Shown: positions 55,701 through 64,000 of the stretch, in pieces
Numbering within the stretch: position 1 is the first letter of the stretch
How the letters are laid out: each line of letters starts with the position of its first letter
Source of the DNA: Fragum whitleyi
Lineage: Eukaryota; Mollusca; Bivalvia; Cardiida; Cardiidae
NCBI GenBank assembly: GCA_948146395.1
Contig: OX411547.1
Span: forward strand, 56,349,566 to 56,413,565
Direction: 5' to 3'
DNA length: 64,000 nt
Position numbers and translations under genes: made by a program
Notes under the pieces: model-generated
Database searches by the model: none
The model's input: only the letters and a program-made list of their open reading frames with translations
Told to the model about the DNA's origin: nothing

Positions 55701-56066
55701 TGAGAAGAAGATTTTTAAAGAAAAAGTTTACGACCGCACGCACGGACGCACGGACGGACGGACGCACGACGGACACAACGCCATGACAATAGCCCCAGTG
55801 GCTTTCAGCCAGTGGAGCTAAAAACGCTAAAAACGCCCTGTGGTCTTGAGCAGCCTGAGAAGAGTTGAACTTACCGTTTCAAATCCTCTGTGTGGATGGT
55901 CCGGGAAGCCGGCAGGTTTTTTCACAGAAAACTCGTCCAGTAACAAAAACGGGTCGAGATTTCTGATCGTAGATGTGCCGATACTCCGTCTGACCTGCGC
56001 ACCTACTCCTTCACTTTGCCATCGACTCTCTACCTTCTTTATGATTTTTCTAAACTCTGTCGACAT
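40728..56066 (-). CDS. PIR: Pirin (cupin-fold iron protein), complete 7-coding-exon gene
   Basis: Coding exons: 56066-55875, 51431-51351, 50061-49855, 48319-48190, 46997-46915, 43630-43564 and 40846-40728. All are GT-AG with matching phases and make 292 residues (human pirin 290). Exon A has SEGVGAQVRRSIG and DHPHRGFET, with two metal-binding histidines. Exon C has MTAGRGIVHCEMP, with the remaining metal-binding His and Glu, then GLQLWINL and GESFGIK. Exons D-F form the C-terminal cupin (YTRTPTMYLDFK, CHFVLIAGKPLNEP). The last exon has GPFVMNS...NGFENAHKWNS. Pirins are nuclear/cytosolic Fe proteins that modulate NF-kB-type transcription and can act as quercetinases. The first ATG in the open frame is at 56066. 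Any non-coding first exon was not identified. Confidence 0.95.
41140..41410. repeat. Degraded TGACCTTGACCTT-type repeat end
   Basis: GACCTTGACCTCATATGACC, then GGACAGAATGACAAATGGATGGACAGATAG and CAATATGCCCTG...AAGGCATA. It is related to the better-preserved element at 60225-60473. Located in the last pirin intron. Confidence 0.6.
41693..41815. mobile_element. Palindromic MITE, copy 2 (pirin intron)
   Basis: CCAGCCCTGCGTTCAGGAT and inner arms TATCCTGCTTTGCATGTGCA/TGCGTGCAAAGCAGGATA. Same family as 21744-21880. Confidence 0.82.
41921..43102 (+). mobile_element. Pearl-like element with ~180-bp cores (family C-like)
   Basis: Ends ATACCCCCGCAA and TTGCGGGGGTAT are inverted. Five to six cores (AGGAGGAGTTTGCGACACAA, AAGTTCAAGGGGAGATAA, GTGTCTTGCAAAACTTCAAC) are followed by GACGGACGGACGGACAGATG. 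Located in the last pirin intron. Confidence 0.88.
43804..43877. mobile_element. Mini palindromic MITE, copy 2
   Basis: GATGGCTCAGTGCAAAAGAG...GCCGAGCCATC, core AGTTGTAACTG/CAGTTACAACT. Confidence 0.82.
43880..45035. other. Pirin intron DNA without a gene
   Basis: AT-rich. A decayed SINE-body-like stretch lies at about 44705-44890 (ACTGGTACACC, TCTCACAGCAGTACAACCAC). Otherwise nothing recognisable. Confidence 0.45.
45040..45395. mobile_element. GACCCC-rich MITE (family E), old copy
   Basis: Shares TTTGACCCCTAGAAATTTCT and CATGACCCCCTTGG with 53196-53553; the ends are decayed. Confidence 0.6.
45545..46243 (+). mobile_element. Family A Helentron-like element in a pirin intron
   Basis: Four ~145-bp cores (GTCATTAAGGCCCCTTTTCC, CATGGATCCTTCCCATTTAC, GAAGATTGGACCAGATTTGT) end in the hairpin AGCTCACCTTGAGCAC...GAGCTCAGGTGAGCT. 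The terminal hairpin is the same as in the element that split the PC4 gene. Confidence 0.78.
47100..47465 (+). repeat. ~370-bp interspersed repeat, copy 2
   Basis: Same sequence family as 33950-34320, about 85-90% similar by eye. Located in a pirin intron. Confidence 0.8.
48395..48560 (+). mobile_element. Family A end fragment
   Basis: CATGAAGATTGGGCCATATATGTGG-type core end (first 20: CATGAAGATTGGGCCATATA) followed by AAAAGCTCACCTCAAGCATG and GTGCTCAAGTGGGCT. Confidence 0.65.
51088..51128. repeat. Perfect 18-bp-arm palindrome
   Basis: AACCCATTAGAATCGTCT and its inverse around CAATA. A related palindrome (one mismatch) is at 53760-53799, sharing GAATCGTCT/AGACGATTC. Confidence 0.85.
51573..53054. 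mobile_element. hAT-like non-autonomous element (pirin intron 1)
   Basis: Ends CAGGGGTTGAAAA and TTTTTCAACCCCTG are inverted. Next to them lie GGCGAGTAG-type and GGGCGAGT-type phrases. CAGGGG ends suggest the hAT superfamily, but I cannot find a clean 8-bp duplication, and the longest inner frame (51788-52132, 114 codons) resembles no transposase I know. Confidence 0.65.
53196..53553. mobile_element. GACCCC-rich MITE (family E), best copy
   Basis: 358 bp with inverted ends CAGGGCTCG and CGAGCCCTG. The body has TTTGACCCCTAGAAATTTCT and a run of ten G at 53274-53283. Related copies are at 38690-39046 and 45040-45395. Confidence 0.8.
54532..54690. mobile_element. Palindromic MITE, copy 3 (pirin intron)
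   Basis: AGCCCTGCATCCAGAATTAT at the left, inner arms CTATACCCAGCTTTGCATGC/GTACAAAGCTGGGTATAG. Confidence 0.8.
54794..55824 (+). mobile_element. Pearl-like element, copy 2 of family B, next to pirin exon A
   Basis: AACTAGAAAGCCATGAATGG start, five ~165-bp cores (ACATATAGAGAAATGACCTC), GGACGGACGGACGCACGACG and the CCAGTGGCTTTCAGCCAGTGG end hairpin. Its right end is only 50 bp from the splice donor of pirin exon A (55874). Confidence 0.9.
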
Positions 56067-56159
56067 GTTGCTGTATGATATGTCGGAGCAGCTATCCCTT
56101 GTACAAAACTCTTGAGTTGAGGCCTTTACGGTTGTAAGACAAGTTAACTTTAACACACT

Positions 56160-57860
56160 TAATAGTAGAAAATTTGCTTTAATGTACCTTATGGAACACC
56201 TGCAATATAAAATACTATTTTAAAAATTCTAAATAAACACTTATTCTGCAGTCTGCAGAATCTTTGTACTACATTTTATTTTAAAGAAAATGCTAACACT
56301 TTTTTTCCAGTCTGACTAATTCATGCATAGTAAAAATGTTTTTGAATGAACACTTAAAATCAACCATCAAATGAATGGATTCATGTTATAGCATGGACTC
56401 TAAATATGACCCCTCTAAATATACATGTATATTTAGTGTCCGTGGCTACAGTTGATGCAGAAAACATTGTAGGAAAGCAAAGTCTTAACAGGTTAAACAT
56501 GTCAATACCTTGGGCAACGAGTTTTATAAATTAATACTGCAAGCAGTGTGCAATTCACGTTCGAATAAAAAACATTATAAACAGATTATAGTAAAGTAAT
56601 TTTTATTTCAAGTCGGCAAGACAGTATAACAATATAACATAAGCTCACATGAGCTTTTGAACCGACCATACATACATATATAAATAGCACATGACATTAA
56701 AACATTTGCAAAGAAGATGGATAGATATAGAAAATATTTTGCTTACCTGTGTGTAGATCTATTTTGTTACTAAAGAAGAATGATTTTTTTCACGGCCCTT
56801 ATTTTCCACCTAAATGTTAAATTCTTCTAATTGATAATCTAAACTCCAATCGAAGAATGATCGGAAAACATAATTGAACTACATATATACCTGATCATGT
56901 CCTACTTTCGTTTCTGATTCGCAACAATGCATTCTCGTCCCAGATATGTAGAATGTGGAGTATTTTCTACAGCGGCCTCTTGTGTTCTAAAACGTGACAT
57001 GAGATCGGCTATTTATAGAAAGCTAGGTCGCAAGTTAGTAGGAAATAGAATCTAATTATTTACAATCAAATCCTTTTTATCTAGACCATCATTATTATGA
57101 TTATTCGTTTTTTAAACATATCTTGCCAATTAGGCCTACCCTGAATGTTGATTCCATTTCCTCAAAATTTGCTTTCGTTATCATTCCCGCCAAAATGTCA
57201 TTTTTATCATCACGAAAATACCCGACCATGGCCACTAATCTTGTCGGTGTCAACCGGATGGCGCTCGGCTAATCCCGTATAATTACCGAGGGTTCTCGAT
57301 CTCACGACTTGCACGAATCTTCCCTTTCAAGCAAAGAGTATGGTGGCATAGAACTGTAACGGTGAAGCACATGTCCGACGATTAAATTTTAGACTGACAA
57401 GGTCGGATCTAGGGGTTCCAGAAAGGGAGGTTGATGTTCGGCCTGCAGAGTTTGAGTAATTAGTCCCAAAGTACCCCTATATATATAGTGTAAAATCATT
57501 GACATGACTGACCGTAACCTCTATTAGCATACATTACATGCCAGACTGATTGTCACATGATATCTCCGTTAGGTCTCGTTTAACTTCGTGAACCAAGTTT
57601 TCAATTATATATACTCACATCCTAAGAACTGTTACAACGGACAAATACCTCTGCATGAAAACATGTTAAGGATTCGCAATGAAAACTGTTAAGGCGTCTG
57701 CTAATTTTGTTTGAATACATGTCGGTTTCGACATCATTTGTACAACCAGAAGACACGTTAGACTTTTTATATATTCCTATTACATTCCTTGGATAATGAA
57801 TAATCTTGATCGAAATATTTTTGATATTGATATTTAGGTAAAAAAGAGTTTTGAGGGAAA
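56160..57860. other. Upstream of pirin; no gene seen
   Basis: Probably holds the pirin promoter and any untranslated first exon. I cannot place either. A small palindrome CTCACATGAGCTTTT lies near 56643. Confidence 0.45.
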
Positions 57861-58346
57861 TTGAATCGAAAAACAGTGTTTTGTCTACTTCTTTTTGGAT
57901 TTTTGGAACAGAAAAAAAGAAATGTTGAAACATTTTATCCTTTTGGTGTTAAAACCCCTCAGTCCCCTCTATTATACCCGTTATCTAAAAGAAATTTCTT
58001 CTGTTTCCAAACTTATATGCATCATTTCAATTTTATGTGTATGTTACGAACTCTGCCTAATTCTTTTGGTATGTTACAGTATCTTCCCTACAGCGCTACA
58101 ACCTCTGCCATTGATTTTGCATACAAAAATCCCAGTTTTCTTGACGGCAGGACTTTCAAAAACATACAAAAAGCGCAACGAAATCCGAGATATCTTATAT
58201 CTGAGTATTTTTTCTTCGAAATACGAGGTAGATGGGAGAAAAGTTCCAAAATTTCATTTAATGCGATATTTCAAATCAAAGCACTGAAAGTACTGATGGT
58301 GAACGAACCTGATGGCATTCTAGAATTATATATTGAATTCAAATAG
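57861..58346 (+). other. Unrecognised 161-codon open frame (doubtful)
   Basis: A frame of 161 codons overlaps another of 130 codons (57895-58287) on the same strand in a different frame. Both are rich in Phe, Leu, Ile and Tyr, as expected from AT-rich non-coding DNA. No motif, splice context or homology is recognised. It could be a decayed transposon fragment. Confidence 0.2.
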
Positions 58347-58948
58347 AAAAGAGAAACTATGGATGTAAAAATAATTTAAAAAAAGGGGGGGGGGGAGGAA
58401 TTGTCTTGACAAAATTTCCGTTATTCGGAAATTTCAATGCAAATTCAAAGAAAGGGAAAGATGGGGGAAAATCCTGTTAGAAAAATATTTGTTAGAATAT
58501 GAGTTGTTACTCTGAGAAAATTTCTTTTACACACTTGAAATAGGTACATTTATTAATTAAACATAAATGGAGAGAACGATTTAATCCTATCTAAAACTGT
58601 CTTCAACCTATATCCAATGGTGTTTGTTTTTACAAAAGTAATTGTTATCATGTTTAAGCTTATTTCAAGTAAATTTGTTGTATTTGTTTTAACCTTTTTT
58701 TTTTATCTATCTTTGTTTCTTCTCAGAGGATGAAAAGGTCTTTGAGTACCAACCAAAGAAACACCTATGAATATCAGTCAGTCCTGAACTGTACTCGTTT
58801 AAAGTTATGATTTGTTAACTTATTAATAGTATTTTGAACCATAACCTGAGAGATTCATTTTGATCATATCTGAAGTCAAAACCACTTCCGTGGTTGACAC
58901 TTATGTCGTTATTCAATTTTATAACACTGCAGGATGAGAAATATTTAG

Positions 58949-58966
58949 GTATAGGTTAAAGTGTGT
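58949..58966. repeat. Left 18-bp target duplication of SINE S2
   Basis: GTATAGGTTAAAGTGTGT, repeated exactly at 59264-59281. Confidence 0.9.
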
Positions 58967-59263
58967 ATTTCCGTTTATTTATCGTCTCTACCGTAGCATA
59001 TGCCCATATGAGCGACGCCCCAGAAGACGGTTAGTTGTTACGGGGGATAGTGCAAGGATACATGACGAATCTACTGCTGAGATCCGCCATGGTTCATTAA
59101 CGTGCTCGGTGTAAAGCACCGTCTCACGGGGCCTCGGTTTAACGTCTCATCCGAAAGACAATTAGTTTTTGTTTTTGTACCAGCCCGGGAACCGAACCCA
59201 CGCGGTCGAACTTCAATGGTTTTGAAGTCCGGTGCTCTACCAACTGAGCTAATCGTGCTGGTC
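58967..59263 (-). mobile_element. Intact tRNA-derived SINE (family S2)
   Basis: The minus-strand head (about 59263-59185) has TTAGCTCAGTTGGTAGAGC as A box and GGTTCGGTTCC as B box. The body holds AACGTCTCATCCGAAAGACA and GAGATCCGCCATGGTTC. Perfect 18-bp target duplications on both sides show a recent L1/RTE-type retroposition. It is not a tRNA gene: the acceptor end continues into SINE body. Confidence 0.92.
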
Positions 59264-59281
59264 GTATAGGTTAAAGTGTGT
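59264..59281. repeat. Right 18-bp target duplication of SINE S2
   Basis: GTATAGGTTAAAGTGTGT, identical to 58949-58966. Confidence 0.9.
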
Positions 59282-59511
59282 GTTTGAAGGATTTAGGTCC
59301 CTCCGTGCTCTAGGCATATATGGTAAGGACCATGAGAGAGAAAGAAGCGGATACGAGGAGATCCGGGTTCATACGCCCCTAGCTCTTCTACGAAAAGACC
59401 TCCTTGGTTCTTTATTGTGCCCAGTGTAAAGCACCGATACTCGCGAAGCTACCTCTGGGTTACTTACCAGTTCACTTCTTGTTGAAAATTCCTGCCTGGG
59501 TTGGGATTCGA
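59282..59511. mobile_element. Second insertion at the same target sequence
   Basis: 230 bp (phrases GTCCCTCCGTGCTCTAGGC, GTGCCCAGTGTAAAGCACCG, CTGGGTTGGGATTCGA) followed by a third copy of GTATAGGTTAAAG at 59512-59524. It is probably a related SINE-type unit. The head is not clear. Confidence 0.6.
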
Positions 59512-59525
59512 GTATAGGTTAAAGG

Positions 59526-60224
59526 AGTTCTAGTGCCTTATTAGTATAATTCATAGATAATTTCTGTTTAAGGTTTAGAAATTAAAGTATAACTTTTTAT
59601 ATTAAATAATTGCTTCATAGTAAATTGCATACTTACAGTCTTTATAAATATTATTTTTGTAACGTAATTTCCACGTCAAAAGCGAATAAGAATCTTATTT
59701 AAGAAGTTTATTTTTTAAAGGGAGGTAATAATTGCATGAACAAATAGTTTAAGTATAATACCCTGTTTTTTTCCTCCCGACTTTCCTCCCAATAAGAAGT
59801 GAGAATCCTTACAATGGTCGGTTAATTTTTTGCACGAGAACCTATTGTTTACATTCAAGAGTTTGGATGCTTGTAAAATCACTCACTATAGATATCTTAT
59901 TACAGTATTGCGGCTGATATTAGACTTTTCTTCTCGGAGATTGTTTTTTCTTAAACTGTAGTTAACCAATTCTAAAGGAAAGGATGGAACCAGTTTTTAT
60001 TCATCGATTAAGATTTTTATGATTTCTGTAAAAAACGCAATGACTTTTCCGAATAATTTAACAACTAAACCCGTCTGTCGAATTGTAAACAAGTGCATGA
60101 CGGATCTGGTCCCCTCTTGACCACGGCAATATATACTCGTCAATTGGAGTGGTATCTAGGGTTGAATATTTAGCTATCATTTATTTAATTTTCAAATAGA
60201 ATTTTGAATTGATATGGTTTTACA
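59526..60224. other. Intergenic DNA
   Basis: AT-rich; a GGGAGGTAATAATTGCATG-type phrase near 59720 recalls the foldback ends at 26430. No gene seen. Confidence 0.45.
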
Positions 60225-60473
60225 GATTGAAGTTTGACCTTGACAGATGACCTTGACCTTTTCATATGACTTTACCTTGTCACATGACCTTGACTTTGGT
60301 GTACAGCTTTGTATGTCAAATACTTTTGGAGAAAAGGCAAAGGTTAAGTTTTCGGGTTAAGTTTTTGGACAGACGGAGGGACGGACAGACAGACGGACGG
60401 ACAAACGGATAGACAGACAGACAGACGGACATGAGAAAAACAATATGCCCCCGATCTCTCGATACGGGGGCAT
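60225..60473 (+). mobile_element. Microsatellite-ended repeat with TGACCTTGACCTT blocks
   Basis: GACCTTGACAGATGACCTTG and CACATGACCTTGACTTTGG, then GGACAGACAGACGGACGGAC and the end hairpin TGCCCCCGATC...GATACGGGGGCA. The end architecture matches the family C elements. Confidence 0.75.
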
Positions 60474-60479
60474 AGAAAT

Positions 60480-61980
60480 TCAAAGTAGAATGGCCTCAAT
60501 GAAATATCTCCTGTGCCTGTCGCATTTGGTATTCGGCAATATTCGCTTCTGAGATAGACGAATACGAAACGTTTTCGCTGGGAATAAGCCCTACTTCAGC
60601 CAACGCAATTTTACAGAAAAATCTTAATAGCGACGTTTACCCCTATTCAAATAAAAGATACAAGAAAGGTTGTACATGTAAAACACATGTCGAATCATTC
60701 TTATAACCCGTTTCGAGACTGACTGTCGCTAGTTGAAAAGTTATGTAACACCGCGTTCTAATGACACAAGGTGTCTTGATGTGTCATTCGTCTCAACTCG
60801 GCCGATTCCTGCATCCTACATTTAACTCGGAGCCGTCGGAGATCGCCCGAGTATCGCCAAATGTAAGTTCAAGAGGACACGACCTAGATAAACACGTATT
60901 TCCGGCTAATTACTACAAGTTGCACCAGCGAAGGCTTGGGTCAAAAACATAGTATCTGTCTCTTCGGTGTTTAGACACAAACTTTGTTTTTGCTTTAAAC
61001 TCTCGACAAGCTTACGCCGATCAAAAATTCCCTTGATAAACATTGCAAGATCATATTATGTTTTTCAAGGCGAATTTTCATTATCTTCACTTGATAAAGA
61101 AAACTAGAAACACGCCATTAAAGAAATAAAAAGTGATTTTGCGGAGAGAAATGTTGAAAGATACTAAATTGAATTTTAAGAGGCGCTACTTTATTTCAAA
61201 TGTATTAACATCCAACAGGATTTTCCTGACATGGTATATAACACTGGTGAACGACGTTCGTTCACCAATAAAAAACCCACTCTGATCTCCTTTTTAATTT
61301 ATGAAAACAGTATGCCTTCCTTCTTTTCATTTATATCTGTCTTACTTTCAGGATAAGAAAGCACTCGCAAAGGTTAATTATACGAATGCTATGGTAGTCT
61401 AATCAGTATCGTAAAACATTCACCTGCTTTAAATGAAAGGGACCAAGAAAGTGTAAGCTTAAAATATCCAAATCCAAAATGGAATGAACATTCTCAAAAT
61501 CATCGGTTTAATCTCTTCTACAAATGACGTTGTTACGATTGTTCGCTCAGTCTTTTTCAAATATGAAACTTTTGTTCAAATAAATCAAATCGACATTTTG
61601 CTGTTTATAAAAATGTTATAAATGGGGCCGTGGTGCTTATTTTATAACTAGACATGTTTACAAATGGCATCAGCCAATTGTGTTGTTAAAGTTGCTTTTG
61701 AAATTCTAAGGAAAATATAACCCTGAGTTGAAATTATCTAAAAATATAAATCTAAGCACAAAAAGGTCCTGTTTCGCATTTTGATTGAAAATGGACACTA
61801 ATTTGCATTGAAGTAAATACGAGAATTGCAGGGAAAAGAACCTTTATTCGGTCTATATAAAAAGCCAATCAAACCTTCTGAACTATCTCCGAGATTTATA
61901 CACAAAAAAAGGTCAAAACAGATTAGTCCGTGGGCCAGGAGGGGTCACCGTGCACCCCCCTAAGGGCTCTCCGAGAGTGG
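60480..61980. other. Intergenic DNA
   Basis: No gene, repeat array or clear mobile element recognised by eye. Confidence 0.45.
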
Positions 61981-61984
61981 TATG

Positions 61985-63560
61985 GAAATTTTCATAGGAC
62001 CTCCCTGAGTGAGAATCACGATGTTAACAGCTGGTAATTTGGGTCCCGACTGCCATTCCGAGTGGTTTTCTAGATGGCAGTCAAGAATAAATTCATTTTA
62101 CCTTTGATACACTATTGAGGGATTTTGATCATTTTAAATATTTTTGAGGGTCGAAAACATGTATATTTTGCGTTCTGGTAAAACACTTAATTACTTAATA
62201 TGATTGTAAAGGTCCAAACTTCCGAAATGGGAGATGGCAGCCAGTTCTAGCTAAGATTTTTGCTATTTTTTCGATGAATGCAATGAGATAAAAGTGTTTA
62301 CCATGTACTACACAATAAATCATAATGCAAAGTGCTATGATATTGTTGATATGACCTTCCCGAGTTCAAATCAAGTTGTTAACATTCGATATTTTGGGTC
62401 CTGACTGCCTTTCTCGGTGTTTTTCTAAATAGCAGTCACAAAAAAATACAAATTAACCAGGAGGTTTTTTATAGACACCCTTTGATTTTGAATCATATCT
62501 AAAGACCAAAAGATGTATGTTTTGCGTTCTTGGTACGATAACTATTAGTTAAAGATAATCTGGATATCCAAACATCCTGTATGAGAGATGGCAGCCAGTT
62601 TAAGATAGAAATTTTGCTATTTACTGTTTCATTCTATGAAAGATGAAGGGTCAACATGTACTTAACCAAAAATCCCCTCTGACTGTGCTATGAAATTGTG
62701 AATGCAACACCCCCAATGTTGAATCAAGTTGTTTATAGTCGATATTTTGGGTCCAGACAGCGTTTTGGTGTGTATACATGGCAGCCAATGCAAATACAAG
62801 TAAATAAATCGGAACAACTTGTATACGAGCAAACTTTACTTTTGATCTTTAAGGGCCAAAAACATATATATATTTGGTGTTCTAGAAAAAACTGGAAAAA
62901 ACTAAATTCTATTTGAAGATCAAACATCCTGAATGGTAGATGGCAGCTAATCTTGAATATGGAATTTGCCAATTTTTGCTGCAGAGCATAAGACAAGAGG
63001 AGACGAACCATCCTAAAACCCTTTCTTAGAGTGCAAAAGAATGTTTCACCGATCTCACCGAGTGAGATTCAAAAATCTTTTAATCGATAATTTGCGTCCC
63101 GACTGCCTTTACGGGCATTTTCTACGTGGTAGCCAAGAAGATGCTTGAATTACATTAGAATCCATATGCAAACATTGTTTCACTCATTTTAAGGACCAGA
63201 CACCTTTATTTAATGTTTAAGCTACCGTTCTATCAATTAATGTCGAAATTGAAATCCCCCCAAAAAAACCTGAATTTTAAACATGAATTTAATTCGTGTG
63301 TGGGGGGGGGGGGGGTGGGGGGGTGGGGGGGGGAGTTTCTGAAAAAAAAAATCAAATTAATTGTTCACAAGACCCTCCGCGGTAAAATCATGTATTAATA
63401 TTAATATTTGGTATCTTTGGTTTCACCTTCTAATAAACGTTTTCAAACTGAAAGGGAAACATATTTGATTTTTTTAAATTTTCTTCTTGGTTATCAAGGG
63501 CTAATTTGATGTTCCCGAAATTCTCAAAGCGAGATGGCAGCCAAAATTTATACAAATACG
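61985..63560. repeat. Degenerate ~350-bp tandem repeats
   Basis: About four units repeat the order: GAGTTCAAATCAAGTTGTTAAC-type, TTTTGGGTCCTGACTGCC-type, CATGTATATTTTGCGTTCT-type and GAGATGGCAGCCA. The GGTCC-GACTGCC landmarks are near 62042, 62397, 62750 and 63096. Diverged and unbroken by an obvious transposon. Confidence 0.75.
63299..63336 (+). repeat. Long G tract
   Basis: G14-T-G7-T-G10-type run, a strong potential G-quadruplex and a likely assembly weak point. Confidence 0.9.
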
Positions 63561-64000
63561 CCATATTTATTTAGCTCGGTATAGGAATACTCTTAAATTG
63601 CGACCGAAAATGTCCGCTAAATTAAGTAAATGTAAAAGAATCCGAAACAATCCACCAGTTTTGCTTATTTCAATATCTTAAATTCTTGAAGGGCTCAGCA
63701 GTGCTTATCCCTACGTAGCTGATACATTTAGAAATTCATTTATCAATTTGTTTAGGACGTTTTACTTAGCATTAATTAATTATTTTTTTTAAAAAAAACT
63801 TGGCCGCCATTTGACCATATGGAAGTTTTTCTATATTAACTTTTACAAAATATATTTTTATCATTGTATGGAAATGTAAATCTGGATTTATCTGTTTTAA
63901 ATTAAAAACATGCGCCCTGTTTGACACAATAAACGCCTCACTAAAACATTCTTAGAACGAATGACTCCTTTTTTGTGACGCAGCATTACATATGGACAAA

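Noticed and set aside
59185..59263. tRNA gene on the minus strand
   Set aside because: Promoter boxes are excellent, but it is the head of a SINE bounded by 18-bp target duplications.

Overview
This is a eukaryotic window, and its repeats point to a bivalve mollusc. Several elements have ~145-180 bp tandem cores, ACGG/GGAC-type microsatellites and a GC hairpin at one end, the layout of bivalve 'pearl'/Helentron-related elements. tRNA-headed SINEs and spliced animal genes are also present. I cannot name the species.

Region 1 (111-18,887) is a full-length Polinton/Maverick element of about 18.8 kb. It has ~700 bp terminal inverted repeats that are about 99% identical, AG...CT termini and a perfect 6-bp target duplication (GTTAGA at 105-110 and 18,888-18,893). 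The rightward half encodes an intact protein-primed family B DNA polymerase, a small membrane protein, a packaging ATPase (one frameshift), a basic core-like protein and a short virion-like protein. The leftward half encodes a double jelly-roll major capsid protein (one in-frame stop), a coiled-coil protein, a single jelly-roll minor capsid protein, a TATA-binding-protein homologue, an integrase (frameshifted before its chromodomain) and a tandem-PC4 coactivator-like protein. That last gene is split by a later Helentron-like insertion. I found no adenain-like protease. The notable point is that the element carries both a TBP-like and a PC4-like protein, has a TATAAAAGG box before its polymerase, and repeats GTAAGAAT at gene boundaries. 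It may therefore carry its own transcription-initiation kit.

Region 2 (19,016-31,453) holds two divergent paralogous genes for unrecognised secreted proteins, about 1 kb apart head to head. The plus-strand copy is complete (7 exons, 334 aa). The minus-strand copy shows exons 1-4. The Polinton sits 128 bp beyond the exon 4 splice donor, so it lies in intron 4 and the remaining exons are outside the window. Their introns are loaded with foldback and MITE-type repeats, and two decayed copies of exon 4 precede the real one.

Region 3 (31,454-40,372) is repeat-dominated: pearl-like arrays, SINEs, palindromic MITEs and no gene I can support.

Region 4 (40,373-56,066) is a complete pirin gene on the minus strand (7 coding exons, 292 aa) with a second, alternative terminal exon downstream. 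A minisatellite runs out of the end of that alternative exon. Pirin introns carry hAT-like, Helentron-like and palindromic elements.

Region 5 (56,067-64,000) is intergenic or unexplained: two SINE-like insertions sharing a target sequence, a microsatellite-ended repeat, and a degenerate ~350-bp tandem repeat at the right edge.
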